NCBI GenBank assembly: GCA_041394185.1
Contig: JAWKIQ010000002.1
Coordinates: 992,001-1,056,000 of the forward strand
From: Acidimicrobiales bacterium
Lineage (GTDB): Bacteria; Actinomycetota; Acidimicrobiia; Acidimicrobiales; Poriferisodalaceae
Direction of reading: 5' to 3'
DNA: 64,000 bases
The translations under genes and the position numbers were made by a program. The notes beneath the pieces were generated by a model, which worked only from the letters and a program-made list of their open reading frames with translations, made no database searches and was not told the DNA's origin. Numbering within the stretch: the first letter of the stretch is position 1; each line of letters starts with the position of its first letter. This document shows, in pieces, positions 33,084-41,706 of this stretch.

Positions 33084-34763
33084 GTGAAGGACCGAATATT
33101 CAGATTCGCCGCATACGCCGCTGTTGGCGTGTTCACCGGTCTGATCGTCTCTGGGCTCGAGTTCGTCGCGGTTCACCTCCTTTTCGACCGCGTGCTCGAG
33201 GCTCCCTTGTGGGTCAGAACGGTCTCGCCCGGCGCCGGCTTGTTGGTGGCGGTGCTGATCCTCAGGGTCGTGGGCGGAGGTTTGTCGCCGGCCACCTCCG
33301 AGGAGTACATCGCGGCCTACCACGACCGAAAGCCGCGGATCCGTTCGAAGCACCTGCCAATTCGGCTTCCGGCGGGCGCGGCAACCATCGGCGGCGGTGG
33401 TGCTCTGGGTCTGGAAGGTCCCTCGATCTATGCGGGTGCAACCGTGGGCGCCGCCGTGCAGCACCGTTTGCGGCGCCTGTTCCGCGACAAGGATCGCAAG
33501 GCGTTGATGGTCGCAGGTGCAGCAGCTGGTGTTGCCGCCATCTTCAAGACGCCTGCAACCGGCGTGTTGTTCGCCCTCGAGTCGCCCTACCAGGGCGACG
33601 TCGCCCGTCGTGCCCTGCTGCCTGCACTCATCGCCTCGGCCGCCAGCTATGTGACCTTCGTGGCCTTCTTCGGCACCGACGAGATCTTCTCGGCCGACCG
33701 CATCACCGGCCTGGTCAGCGACCCCGAGGCAGCCGAGACGTTGTTGAGGTTCGACAGCACCGAACTGTGGGGTGCGGCCCTGGTCGGGTTGATGGCCGGC
33801 GCCGGAGCGTTGATCTTCTCGCGCATGGTCAAGGTGGCCAAGAAGATCTCGGCCGAACAGCCGTGGTACCTGCGGGTTGCGGGCGGTGCGGTCATCTTGG
33901 GCGGCTTGGTGTTGCTGAGCGACTGGCTCTACGAGCGACCCATGTCGATGGGGCCATCGGCGGGCGAGAACATCCTCGACTGGGTCCTCGAACCCGACCA
34001 TGGCATCGGGCTGTTGTTGCTGCTGCTCGGCATCAGAATGGTCGCCACCACCGTCACCCTCGGCGCGGGCGGTGTGGGCGGGGTGTTCATCCCCCTTGCG
34101 ATCTTCGGCCTGATCTCGGGGCGTATCGTCGGCGAGGCGTTGGGTGATCCCACCGCCATCAGCCTCTACCCGTTCATCGGTCTGGCCGCCTTCCTGGGTG
34201 CGGGTTATCGCACGCCGCTCACCTCGGTGATGTTCGTAGCCGAGTCCACGGGCAACACGGCCTTCGTCGTGCCGGGCCTCGTCGCGGTGGCGGTGTCGCA
34301 GGTATTTGTTGGTGGCGCCTCGGTTTCGTCGTATCAGCGGGCGACCCGGTCTGGTCACCTCGAGCGCCGGTTCCGCCTGCCGGTCACCTCGGCGCTGCGC
34401 ACCGATGTCGACACCATCGGCCCCGACACGTCCATCAACGATTTCGTCTGGAACCACGCCCTGCTCCGCAAGGAGACCGATGTGGTCGTCGCCGACGACG
34501 AGCGATACCTGGGCATGTGCAGCGTGCACGACGCATCGACCATCGAACGCGACCAATGGAACAGCACGCCGGTGTCCGCCATCATGCGGCGGGTGAGGCC
34601 GGCGCGCCTGTCGATGACATTGCGCGAGGCCACCGAGGTGATGGAGGAGCAAGACGTCGAGAAGATTCCGGTCACCGATGGCAGCGGCCGCTTCGTCGGC
34701 GCTGTGCTATCCGACGACATCTTGAAGCTCGACGAGATACTCGAGGAGACCAGCGGCCAATGA
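33084..34763 (+). CDS. ClC-family chloride channel/antiporter with C-terminal CBS domains
   Basis: GTG at 33084 has GAGGAG eight bases upstream. The 559-aa protein has about ten hydrophobic helices with ClC signatures 'GGGGALGLEGPSIYAGATVG' (the gating Glu of G-x-E-G-P is present) and 'GAGGVGGVFIPLAIFG' (G-x-F-x-P region). A C-terminal CBS pair follows (about 435-555; 'CSVHDAS', 'MEEQDVEKIPVTDGSGRFVGAVL') that may bind nucleotides. Ion selectivity and channel-versus-exchanger mode are not readable. It overlaps the nitroreductase gene by 4 bases. Confidence 0.92.
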   Translation: MKDRIFRFAAYAAVGVFTGLIVSGLEFVAVHLLFDRVLEAPLWVRTVSPGAGLLVAVLILRVVGGGLSPATSEEYIAAYHDRKPRIRSKHLPIRLPAGAATIGGGGALGLEGPSIYAGATVGAAVQHRLRRLFRDKDRKALMVAGAAAGVAAIFKTPATGVLFALESPYQGDVARRALLPALIASAASYVTFVAFFGTDEIFSADRITGLVSDPEAAETLLRFDSTELWGAALVGLMAGAGALIFSRMVKVAKKISAEQPWYLRVAGGAVILGGLVLLSDWLYERPMSMGPSAGENILDWVLEPDHGIGLLLLLLGIRMVATTVTLGAGGVGGVFIPLAIFGLISGRIVGEALGDPTAISLYPFIGLAAFLGAGYRTPLTSVMFVAESTGNTAFVVPGLVAVAVSQVFVGGASVSSYQRATRSGHLERRFRLPVTSALRTDVDTIGPDTSINDFVWNHALLRKETDVVVADDERYLGMCSVHDASTIERDQWNSTPVSAIMRRVRPARLSMTLREATEVMEEQDVEKIPVTDGSGRFVGAVLSDDILKLDEILEETSGQ

Positions 34764-35467
34764 GCGACTCACCCGACGAACTCGGCTTGTTGGAGGGCAT
34801 GGCCACCACCCGAGCCATACGCCGATACACCGACGATCCGATTCCGGCCGAAGACCTCTCGAAGATCCTCTGGTACGCAACCAGGGCTCCCAGCGGCTCG
34901 AACAGACAACCGTTCCGCTTCCTGGTGTTGCGCGATGGTCCCAAGGCCGTCCAAGCCAAACGACTGCTGGGCGAGTCGTTCAGGGCCGGCTGGAACGAGA
35001 AGCGCTCGACCGACGGGTACACCGCCGGCAGCGGCGTCGATCGCTCGTCGCCCAAGGCCCGCATGGCGGCGACAATGCAGCACTACGTCGACAACTTCGA
35101 ACAGATTCCCGTTGTGATCCTGGTTTGCCTCAACCGCTATCGCGAGGCCACACCGTTCGAGGGTGCGTCTGTGTACCCGGCGTGCCAGAACCTGTTGCTG
35201 GCCGCTCGGGCGCTTGGTTATGGCGGGGTGCTAACCGGCTGGCACGGGGTGGTTCGAGACGAGCTGCATCAGCTGTTCGACCTGCCAGACCAGACGGTCA
35301 TATCGGCCACCATCACACTCGGCGTGCCGGCCGGCAGTCATGGTCCGGTGCGCAGGCGTCCGCTGCACGAGGTCGTCTACGACGATGCCTGGGGCGCAGA
35401 AGCGGCCTGGGCGGTCGATCCTGAGGGCACCAACTTCACCAGCGCCGGACCGCCTCGTACCGCTTGA
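34760..35467 (+). CDS. Nitroreductase-family flavoprotein
   Basis: ATG at 34760 overlaps the ClC stop. The 235-aa FMN enzyme has 'TTRAIRRYTDDPIPAEDLSKIL', 'TRAPSGSNRQPFRFLV' (FMN phosphate-binding region) and 'YPACQNLLLAARALGYGGVLTGW'. It is similar to dehalogenase/nitroreductase members that use NAD(P)H to reduce nitro, enone or halo-aromatic substrates. It is convergent with the TyrA-PheA-like gene, with only a 2-bp gap and no room for a separate terminator. Confidence 0.9.
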   Translation: MSDSPDELGLLEGMATTRAIRRYTDDPIPAEDLSKILWYATRAPSGSNRQPFRFLVLRDGPKAVQAKRLLGESFRAGWNEKRSTDGYTAGSGVDRSSPKARMAATMQHYVDNFEQIPVVILVCLNRYREATPFEGASVYPACQNLLLAARALGYGGVLTGWHGVVRDELHQLFDLPDQTVISATITLGVPAGSHGPVRRRPLHEVVYDDAWGAEAAWAVDPEGTNFTSAGPPRTA

Positions 35468-35469
35468 AC

Positions 35470-37770
35470 TCAGCCCTTCTTGATGTCGTGGCGCACGCCT
35501 GGCAGTTCGCCGCCGAGGCGCACCAGCGGTGTGCGTGGCGTCCACGGCACCCGGCCCAGCGTGCGCAGCCCATCTGGCATCGGGCCGTCGGGCTGCTCTT
35601 CGCGGCTGGTCACCAGCAGCACCTGGCCGCTGGGCGATGTGATGACCTCGTCGAATGCAGGGCCCACATCGTCGACGAGGCCGTCGATGAGTGCCCGGTT
35701 GCGGGCGATCCACAACGTTCGCAGCGTCGGATCAGAGCCGCCGATGAGGTCACCGAACGAGCCGTTGCGCCCGATCACGAGGAAGCGGGTCAGGGCGCCA
35801 GCGATGTCGTCGACCTCTCGTTCGGCGACCTTCAACGCCGGAGGCAGCTTGAGGCCGGCCCGGGCGATGGCCACCGCGTCGCCAGCCGTGGCCGCCGCGT
35901 CGCAGGCCTCGGCGGTCGAGCCCACCGGCACGGGTTCCAGTCCCCAGCGCTTGATGAATCGGCTGCACTGTTCCAAGGCTTGCGGGTGGCTGAACACGCG
36001 GGCGCCGCGCATCTCGTTCAGGTAGAGGCTCGCAGGTACGTATGCGTCGAAGCGCACGGCGACGTCGACCACGCCGGCTGCGGTGACCTCGGGGCCTGCC
36101 TCCAGAAGCGCGGTGGCGGTGCGTTCGACCAGGCCCGAGGCCGAACTGGCTACAGGCACCACTCCCAACCGGCCTTCGACCGCTGCCGATATCACGTCGT
36201 CGAAGCTCGCCACGGGCACCGTCGTGGCCCCCACCAGCCCAAGCGCTTCGATGCTCTGCTCGGCCGCGGCCTCTGAAAAGGTGCCAGTCGGTCCGAGGTA
36301 TCGAACTGCGTCGTCGGCCAGGTCGCCCGCGGTGAGGGCCAGTCCTCGTGGCCAGGCGTAGGCGATGCTGACCCGCTCGCGGAGCGTTTCGACCATGGCG
36401 TCGACGTCCTTGTCCGCGCGCACCTCGAGCCGTATCACCACCGCTCGCTGGCCGGTTCGCACCACCTCGGATACGACCTCGCAGTTGCGAACGTGACCTT
36501 GTTCGGCGACCACCGACAACACACCGGCGCCCGCGATCGACTCTGGAACGAGGAACCGCACGTCTCGTCGCACGAAGGCCAGCCACCTGTTCAGCACGGC
36601 GTCGAGCTCGATGTCCGCGACCACGTCTATGCGGCCCAACCCGAAACGGGTGGTCTTGGGTTTGCCGCTTCGCCCGAGTTTGGCGGCGTTGGCCTCGCCG
36701 ACGCCGTCCAGCAGCACGGCTTCGCCGGCGTCGCCGAACATCAGCTCCTCAAGCGTCACCATCGTGGGGCTCAGGGCTTCGATGCGGCCTACCCGCAAGG
36801 TGTCTGGGCGCTCGACCGGAATGATGCCGACGAGGCTCTGGGTGCGATGGTGGCGAGACAGCTCGGCCTTCTTGGCCTGAACCGCGGCCAGGGCCGCGGT
36901 CGAGGTCGACTGCACGGTGTCGAACAACGAACCCGAGAAGCCGTCACGGGTTCTGGCCACACGCTCGAGGATGTCGTCGGTGCCTATCTGTTCGATGGCG
37001 GCGCCGAGCTCGCTGCGGATTCGGGTGGCATCGCCGGATGTCTGGCGCGAATGCACGTAGCCCTCTTGGGACTCGGCGAGCACTGTGGTGGCAAGCCCCA
37101 GCAGGGTTTCGAACAGTGGTGTGCGGTTGGGCCACAAGTCGGTTTCGAGGTCTAGGCCCGAGTCGGCGAGGGCGCCCGCAAAGCCCAGCAGCACCTGCTG
37201 AGACATCGTCTCGACGTAGGCCATGACTCGGTCGTGCTCGTCGGGCGTGGCGATCTTGATGATGCCGCCGGCGGCCTCGATGGCCTCGGCCAGCCAGGAG
37301 TGGGCCTCTGGTTGCTCGGCGTCTGGAGTGATGACGATGGTCTGCCCATCCAGCGTGCGAACCTGCGGGCTGAACAACGGGTGGGTGCCAAAGACGGTTC
37401 GGTTCGCGGCGTGAGAGCGGATGTCGCCCAGTGCCTGGGTCTTCTCCGACGATGTGTCGAACACAACCGCATCGGACCCGACGGCAGGCACGATTCGGGC
37501 CGCGACCGACTCGACCTCGGTGCGCGGAACGGCCAGGCACACCGCGGTCGCGGGCATGTCGAGGTCGGCCACCGTCACAGCGTCGGCGATGCTGGTCAGA
37601 GTCGGCGCCTGGTCGAACTCCCAGTCGTCGTTCTGCATCGAGGCCAGCGATTGGGCCGTGTCGATCAGGATCACCCGCTGCCACGGCATCGACGCGAAGA
37701 CGTGACGACACAGCCAACGGCCGATGCCGGCCGCGGCGCCGACGACGACGAGATTGCGGGGAGCGGTCAC
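35470..37770 (-). CDS. TyrA (prephenate dehydrogenase)-like / PheA (prephenate dehydratase)-like fusion protein
   Basis: 766 aa. Residues 1-290 resemble TyrA: Rossmann start 'LVVVGAAAGIGRWL', 'VFDTSSEKTQAL', 'VFGTHPLFSPQ' and the helical 'EHDRVMAYVETMSQQVLLGF'. In TyrA enzymes this last helix carries the catalytic His; here the aligned residue is Gln (about 191). An unassigned region (300-480) follows. Then comes a PheA-like domain: 'YLGPTGTFSEAAAEQS', 'VPVASSASGLVERT' where dehydratases have P-x-E-N-S, and the catalytic-type T661-R-F. Arrangement without chorismate mutase is unusual. It could be a degenerate or regulatory bifunctional enzyme of Phe/Tyr synthesis. Confidence 0.8.
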   Translation of the reverse strand: MTAPRNLVVVGAAAGIGRWLCRHVFASMPWQRVILIDTAQSLASMQNDDWEFDQAPTLTSIADAVTVADLDMPATAVCLAVPRTEVESVAARIVPAVGSDAVVFDTSSEKTQALGDIRSHAANRTVFGTHPLFSPQVRTLDGQTIVITPDAEQPEAHSWLAEAIEAAGGIIKIATPDEHDRVMAYVETMSQQVLLGFAGALADSGLDLETDLWPNRTPLFETLLGLATTVLAESQEGYVHSRQTSGDATRIRSELGAAIEQIGTDDILERVARTRDGFSGSLFDTVQSTSTAALAAVQAKKAELSRHHRTQSLVGIIPVERPDTLRVGRIEALSPTMVTLEELMFGDAGEAVLLDGVGEANAAKLGRSGKPKTTRFGLGRIDVVADIELDAVLNRWLAFVRRDVRFLVPESIAGAGVLSVVAEQGHVRNCEVVSEVVRTGQRAVVIRLEVRADKDVDAMVETLRERVSIAYAWPRGLALTAGDLADDAVRYLGPTGTFSEAAAEQSIEALGLVGATTVPVASFDDVISAAVEGRLGVVPVASSASGLVERTATALLEAGPEVTAAGVVDVAVRFDAYVPASLYLNEMRGARVFSHPQALEQCSRFIKRWGLEPVPVGSTAEACDAAATAGDAVAIARAGLKLPPALKVAEREVDDIAGALTRFLVIGRNGSFGDLIGGSDPTLRTLWIARNRALIDGLVDDVGPAFDEVITSPSGQVLLVTSREEQPDGPMPDGLRTLGRVPWTPRTPLVRLGGELPGVRHDIKKG

Positions 37771-37855
37771 CAGGCGCAGAGTAGTGCGCCCGGCAGGGTG
37801 AGCTTGTCGAGAAAGGGGCTCGGCGGGTGGTGCTGGATTCGGTAGCCTCGTCGAC

Positions 37856-37943
37856 GGAGAGATGGCAGAGCGGACGAATGCGGCGGTCTTGAAAACCGTT
37901 GAGCCTCACGGCTCCGGGGGTTCGAATCCCCCTCTCTCCGCCA
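37856..37943 (+). tRNA. tRNA-Ser (anticodon TGA)
   Basis: An 88-nt class II tRNA. The acceptor GGAGAGA pairs with TCTCTCC, the anticodon loop is CTTGAAA (TGA), the long variable arm is GAGCCTCACGGCTC, the T loop is TTCGAAT and CCA is encoded. Its 3' half is the left copy of the direct repeat bounding the accessory island 37888-43066. Confidence 0.97.
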
Positions 37944-37967
37944 ACGCGTTTGCCACGTCGAGGGCGC
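37888..37967 (+). repeat. attL-type direct repeat (inside and after tRNA-Ser)
   Basis: It begins with CTTGAAAACCGTTGAG of the anticodon loop and runs through the CCA end to GTTTGCCACGTCGAGGGCGC. It matches 42987-43066 except at 37945 and 37947. Confidence 0.9.
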
Positions 37968-37982
37968 CGGTGGAGGGCCCAT

Positions 37983-38000
37983 AACACTGACTCAACACTG
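37983..38000 (+). repeat. Tandem AACACTG heptamers near attL
   Basis: AACACTG at 37983-37989 and 37994-38000, 11 bp apart, followed by GCAAGGGTG. The same pair with the same spacing occurs at 42850-42867 near attR, followed by CCAAGGGCG. Candidate arm-type recombinase or Xis binding sites (inference). Confidence 0.55.
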
Positions 38001-38180
38001 GCAAGGGTGCACTGCAGTCACCATCGGTCTTGTAGTTCGGATCCTGCGAGCTGAGTCGAGGCCCGTTCGCGTTGGCCATGCCGACGCGATGGATGGTGGA
38101 TCGATCACTGTGGGATTCGAGGGCTACAGGGTCACTAATCGTGATCGAGACGCTGCGGCTGAGCTGATTTGAGCGGCGAC

Positions 38181-38447
38181 CTAGTTGCTGGGTCGGTCGA
38201 CATCGCTGGCGGCGGCGACCCGGCCCCCGGAGATGAACTCGGCGACGTCGCCGGCGTCGAACCGGACGAACTTACCGACCTTGTGGAACGCGATGCGTCG
38301 CTCTTGAACGAGCCTGCGCACGAACCGGGGTTCGACGGCGAGCACCTCGGCTACGTCAGCGATCGTCAGAAGTCGGTCATCGTGCGCGCGTCGGGCGACC
38401 CTACCTTTGGTAGGTGCATCCGTGAGACGAGACGCGACAAGGAGCAT
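38181..38447 (-). CDS. Excisionase-family (MerR-like HTH) DNA-binding protein
   Basis: The C-terminal core 'DDRLLTIADVAEVLAVEPRFVRRLVQERRIAFHKVGKFVRFDAGDVAEFI' is the winged-helix fold shared by excisionases and MerR-like HTH_17 proteins. I start at ATG 38447 (AAAGAG just upstream), giving 88 aa, a normal excisionase size; the frame remains open to 38678. It lies 214 bp inside attL, the classical position of xis. It probably controls excision of the island, although no partner integrase is visible. Confidence 0.72.
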   Translation of the reverse strand: MLLVASRLTDAPTKGRVARRAHDDRLLTIADVAEVLAVEPRFVRRLVQERRIAFHKVGKFVRFDAGDVAEFISGGRVAAASDVDRPSN

Positions 38448-38807
38448 GCGCTCTTTGACGAGTATCGACCTGGCCAGCCCTACAGCCGCAAGGTGATGGC
38501 CAGCGCTCCTGCCCGCCCACCGGAAGGATCGGTACGAGGACAGTGCACCAAACCAGCTCGAAATAACCGGCACAGACTTGCTGGTTGCGCAAAGCGCATC
38601 CAGCGAAGCTGTCGAATCGAGCACCCGATCGAACCCAAGTACGAAAGTGTCATGAATCCTGCCCGGCCCGTCCAGCACGTGAAGTTCAGTACGTCTCCCC
38701 TGCGATTTCTACTGGTTCGGGTTCACGCCGCGTCGTTTCTTGGAGGCCCGTGACGCCTGTTTCTGCGGACACGACTATGGACTCATCGGTTGCGTGCCTT
38801 TGCTGGC
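38448..38807. other. Interval without a convincing gene
   Basis: Apart from the possible N-terminal extension of the excisionase frame to 38678 (basic, no domain), I see no gene, repeat or clear hairpin here. The sequence probably holds the excisionase promoter and the 3' flank of the next minus-strand gene. Confidence 0.5.
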
Positions 38808-39329
38808 TCAGCGCTTCCAGAGCGCCCACCATGGCCTCTTCGATGAGTCGGGTGGCCGAGCACCGAGCTCGTCGCGGATGAAGTGATGCGCCTGATCGAA
38901 CGACTGGCTGGCGGCCTCGGCGCCGCCGTCCAGGAAGGCCATATCGGCCTGGGGGTCGTAGGCGACAAGACCGGTGGCGTTCTCGATCGCCATGGCGACG
39001 GTTCGCAGCGTTTCGATGACCTGCTTGGCCTGTTCACCTTCGAACCAATAGGGCGTGTTGAGGCTGATCTCGCCAGGGGCCATGTGCAGCTGCACGGCAT
39101 TGCCGTCGTCGAGCAATCTCGACCGGTCCTGCTCGAAGAGCTCTGCCTCGGGGACCACGGGCAACACTGCGGCTGCGATGCGATCCCACAGCTCGAGGTC
39201 TTCGGCTGTTGGGTCCCGATCCTCGGCAGCTGCCGCCTCGAGGCCATCCATGACGTCGCCCCATCCGGCGCCGGGTTTGGGCCTTTCGACGAAGTAGAGG
39301 TCAAAGCTCACAGGCTCGACCCTACCCAC
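38808..39329 (-). CDS. Hypothetical protein (173 aa)
   Basis: A soluble acidic protein beginning 'MGRVEPVSFDLYFVERPKPG' (GTG 39311 is an alternative start). It has 'AVQLHMAPGEISLNTPYWFEGEQAKQVIETLRTVAMAIENATGLVAYDPQ', a pattern seen in small actinobacterial proteins of unknown function. The C-terminus is 'KRPWWALWKR'. It shares orientation with the DUF3800-like gene 18 bp upstream, so the two are probably co-transcribed. No enzyme motif is recognised. Confidence 0.7.
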   Translation of the reverse strand: MGRVEPVSFDLYFVERPKPGAGWGDVMDGLEAAAAEDRDPTAEDLELWDRIAAAVLPVVPEAELFEQDRSRLLDDGNAVQLHMAPGEISLNTPYWFEGEQAKQVIETLRTVAMAIENATGLVAYDPQADMAFLDGGAEAASQSFDQAHHFIRDELGARPPDSSKRPWWALWKR

Positions 39330-39347
39330 ACAACAGGCCGGAGCTCG

Positions 39348-40127
39348 CTACCCGAGATTGGTGTCTGCTGACCATTCGATGTTGTGGGCATCAACTCGAC
39401 CAGCGGACACAAGCCGATCCGCGATCTCGGCTTGGCGCTGCATGAACGGACTCGCCGAGGTCTGACCCTGGACGGTGTCAGCAACGCGAAGCAGCCCACC
39501 GATGACATCACATAGTTGCATCGCCGGGGATTCGGCGCTGTCGACAAACATCGAGTCCCCAAGTCGCTGAGGTTCGAAGAGCGAGCTACTGGCCGGATCG
39601 ACGAGTCTTGAAGCCACCGTGACATGAAGGAGCATTATTGCCATCCGTGGAGCAGCAGTGGCGAATCCGGGGTTCAAGCGGCCATCTGCTCCAAGTCCCG
39701 CATCGATCACCGGGAACACGAGAGCGCTTGGCCTCGAGCGCAGACACCGGTCGAGCATGTGAAGCATGCCGGCCCCGATACTGATCTTGCCCGCTTCAGA
39801 ACGGTCGTCGTGGATCCTGCCGGCATTGCGATAGCTGACGTGAAGAGCGTCGATGCCCAGGTCAATGACGACGTCGGCAAGGTCGCTCAACACCTTGAGC
39901 TTCACTGAGTCAGGATGCGATCGCAGGAACGATGTGTGGTGAAGCTCCTCGGGAACAGCGAGCCTACGGTCTCGCTGCGTCACCTCCGGTAGTGGACCGG
40001 CAGGATGAACCGCTAGCACTCGTTCACGGACAGCGACCACGTCCGAAGGCGACAGAATCAGTGCCGTCACCCCAGACCGAGCCCTGGAATGATGCTCATC
40101 GACATACAAGAACACGACCTCACCCAC
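39348..40127 (-). CDS. DUF3800-like protein
   Basis: The 259-aa protein begins 'VVFLYVDEHHSRARSGV', matching the N-terminal F/Y-x-D-E signature of DUF3800. It ends with the family's 'FVDSAESPAMQLCDVIGGLLRV' Asp-containing helix; both acidic sites fit an RNase H-like fold. DUF3800 proteins are common cargo of mobile elements and defence islands, and their biochemical role is unproven. It is divergent from the Fic gene across a 299-bp regulatory gap. Confidence 0.78.
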   Translation of the reverse strand: MGEVVFLYVDEHHSRARSGVTALILSPSDVVAVRERVLAVHPAGPLPEVTQRDRRLAVPEELHHTSFLRSHPDSVKLKVLSDLADVVIDLGIDALHVSYRNAGRIHDDRSEAGKISIGAGMLHMLDRCLRSRPSALVFPVIDAGLGADGRLNPGFATAAPRMAIMLLHVTVASRLVDPASSSLFEPQRLGDSMFVDSAESPAMQLCDVIGGLLRVADTVQGQTSASPFMQRQAEIADRLVSAGRVDAHNIEWSADTNLG

Positions 40128-40395
40128 GACAATTCCCCCTCCCTCCGATCACAGTCGAACCCTCAAGAGCATCCTCGGCCATCCACCACGGCATTGCCAG
40201 GCGTAGATGGACGGCGCAGAACCGACCTTGCCCTCCCATCCGAATCCGACGACGGCACCCACCTTCCGGTAACTACCGAAAGCGCCGAGATACAGCTGGA
40301 GATCCTCCGGATCGCCGAGCCAGCGAAGCACCGGGCCGGATCGACAACACCAACCTAGGATTGCGTCGCTGTAATTCCTAGTTTTGCGCGCGAAA

Positions 40396-40422
40396 CTTGG
40401 ATTTGGGATCCTACAATCCAAG
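40396..40422 (+). promoter_or_regulatory. Fic promoter with operator-like palindrome, probably leaderless
   Basis: The inverted repeat CTTGGATT-N11-AATCCAAG (40396-40403 and 40415-40422) overlaps TACAAT (40412-40417), a good -10 hexamer whose 3' edge is 9 bases before the Fic ATG. Transcription would start at or next to the ATG, and a dimeric repressor on the palindrome would block it. No strong -35 is visible. The rest of the 40128-40426 gap shows no gene. Confidence 0.6.
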
Positions 40423-40426
40423 TCTC

Positions 40427-41617
40427 ATGAGATCGCTAGGTGGTTCACCTATCGGAAGCGTTGTACCGATCGTTGGTCACGACGCTCGCTTCGGCGAGGA
40501 CTACGAGGTCGAGGCGTTCATCCCCGACGACCTTCCGGTAGAGCTTGACCTACCGGGCAGCACGTGGATGGCTGTCAGCGATGCAGCAGCCGAACTAGGT
40601 CGACTTGATGCAGCAGCCAGCTTGATTCCCCGGCCCCAGCTCGTTGTCCGCGTCGCGACCAGGCGAGAGGCAATCGGCACGTCGGCGCTCGAGGGAACCT
40701 ACGCCGAGCTGACGGAGTTGTTCGCCGCCGAGACGATCCCGGAGTCCGCCGACGGCCCGGCGATCACGCCCACCGTCCGCGAAGTAATGAACTACACCCG
40801 AGCGGCAGACAGCGCTTTCGCCTGGGTCGCCGACCGTCCGATCACACTCAGCATGATCTGTGGGCTACAGGCCGAGATCGTTCGAGGAACGCCATCGGAC
40901 GGACCAGAGGCCGGCTCGATCCGTGAGAACCAAGTGTTCATTGGCGCGAAACATCGTCGGGTCTCCGAAGCCCGGTTCGTCCCGCCACCCCCCGGAGACC
41001 AGCTACATGCGATGTTCCGACGGTGGATCGACTGGCTAACAGATTCGGCCGCACAAGCGAAGATTCAGCTCATAGCGCGGGTCGCCCTCGCCCATTACCA
41101 GTTCGAGACGTTGCACCCCTTCACCGACGGCAACGGTCGTCTGGGTCGTCTCATTGCTGTCCTCCAGATGCTTCGGGAGGAGGCGCTTCGGTCACCAGTC
41201 CTGGCGGTTTCTCCGTGGCTCGAGGAACGAGCCGACGAGTACCGCAATCACCTGTTCTCGGTCAGTGAAACCGGGGAATGGGCACCATGGATCGAATTCT
41301 TTGCCGAGGCGGTCGCCTCCGAAGCTCGGTCAGGGCATGATCGCATCATGCGGTTGCTCTCTTTGCGGGACGAGATCGGCGATACCGTCCGCACCGCCCG
41401 CCCACGAGCCCGCCTCGCGGTCGAAATCGCTGACGATCTCATCGCATACCCAATCCTGTCTGTAGCAGATGCTCAGCGTCGAACAGGTAGGTCGAACCAG
41501 GCAAACCGCAACGCGATAACCGCGCTGGTCGACCTGGGCCTTCTCGAGCCCTACAACGACGCCAACTACGACCGCCTCTACTGGAACCCCCGCGTATTTC
41601 AGACGATCGAGAGGTAG
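40427..41617 (+). CDS. Fic-domain AMPylase-type protein, class II
   Basis: The 396-aa protein has the canonical Fic motif H230-P-F-T-D-G-N-G-R-L-G-R, where His deprotonates the target and the loop binds ATP. The N-terminal inhibitory helix T85-S-A-L-E89-G90 (S/T-x3-E-G/N) occludes the ATP gamma-phosphate site and marks class II autoinhibition. A C-terminal winged-helix-like region ('PILSVADAQRRTGRSNQANRNAITALVDLGLLEPY') resembles the HTH of many Fic proteins and could bind DNA, perhaps the palindrome at its own promoter. The target protein is unknown. ATG 40427 fits the upstream -10. Confidence 0.95.
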   Translation: MRSLGGSPIGSVVPIVGHDARFGEDYEVEAFIPDDLPVELDLPGSTWMAVSDAAAELGRLDAAASLIPRPQLVVRVATRREAIGTSALEGTYAELTELFAAETIPESADGPAITPTVREVMNYTRAADSAFAWVADRPITLSMICGLQAEIVRGTPSDGPEAGSIRENQVFIGAKHRRVSEARFVPPPPGDQLHAMFRRWIDWLTDSAAQAKIQLIARVALAHYQFETLHPFTDGNGRLGRLIAVLQMLREEALRSPVLAVSPWLEERADEYRNHLFSVSETGEWAPWIEFFAEAVASEARSGHDRIMRLLSLRDEIGDTVRTARPRARLAVEIADDLIAYPILSVADAQRRTGRSNQANRNAITALVDLGLLEPYNDANYDRLYWNPRVFQTIER

Positions 41618-41706
41618 GCCGTCTATCAGCCAGGCTTGGGGTCTGCACCGAGGCCGTCTCGGCCATCGCCCCCTTTCCGCTGCGTGTGCTTACTTCGCCT
41701 CGGCCA

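Noticed and set aside
33006..34652. N-terminal extension of the metallo-hydrolase
   Set aside because: Antisense to the ClC gene and rich in Arg/His/Asp/Gly shadow composition; ATG 33005 gives a full-length MBL domain.
37767..37982. Small minus-strand protein containing GDSNPRS (and a similar one at 42905-43168)
   Set aside because: This peptide is the classic false translation of a tRNA-Ser gene; the two copies only reflect the duplicated tRNA 3' half.
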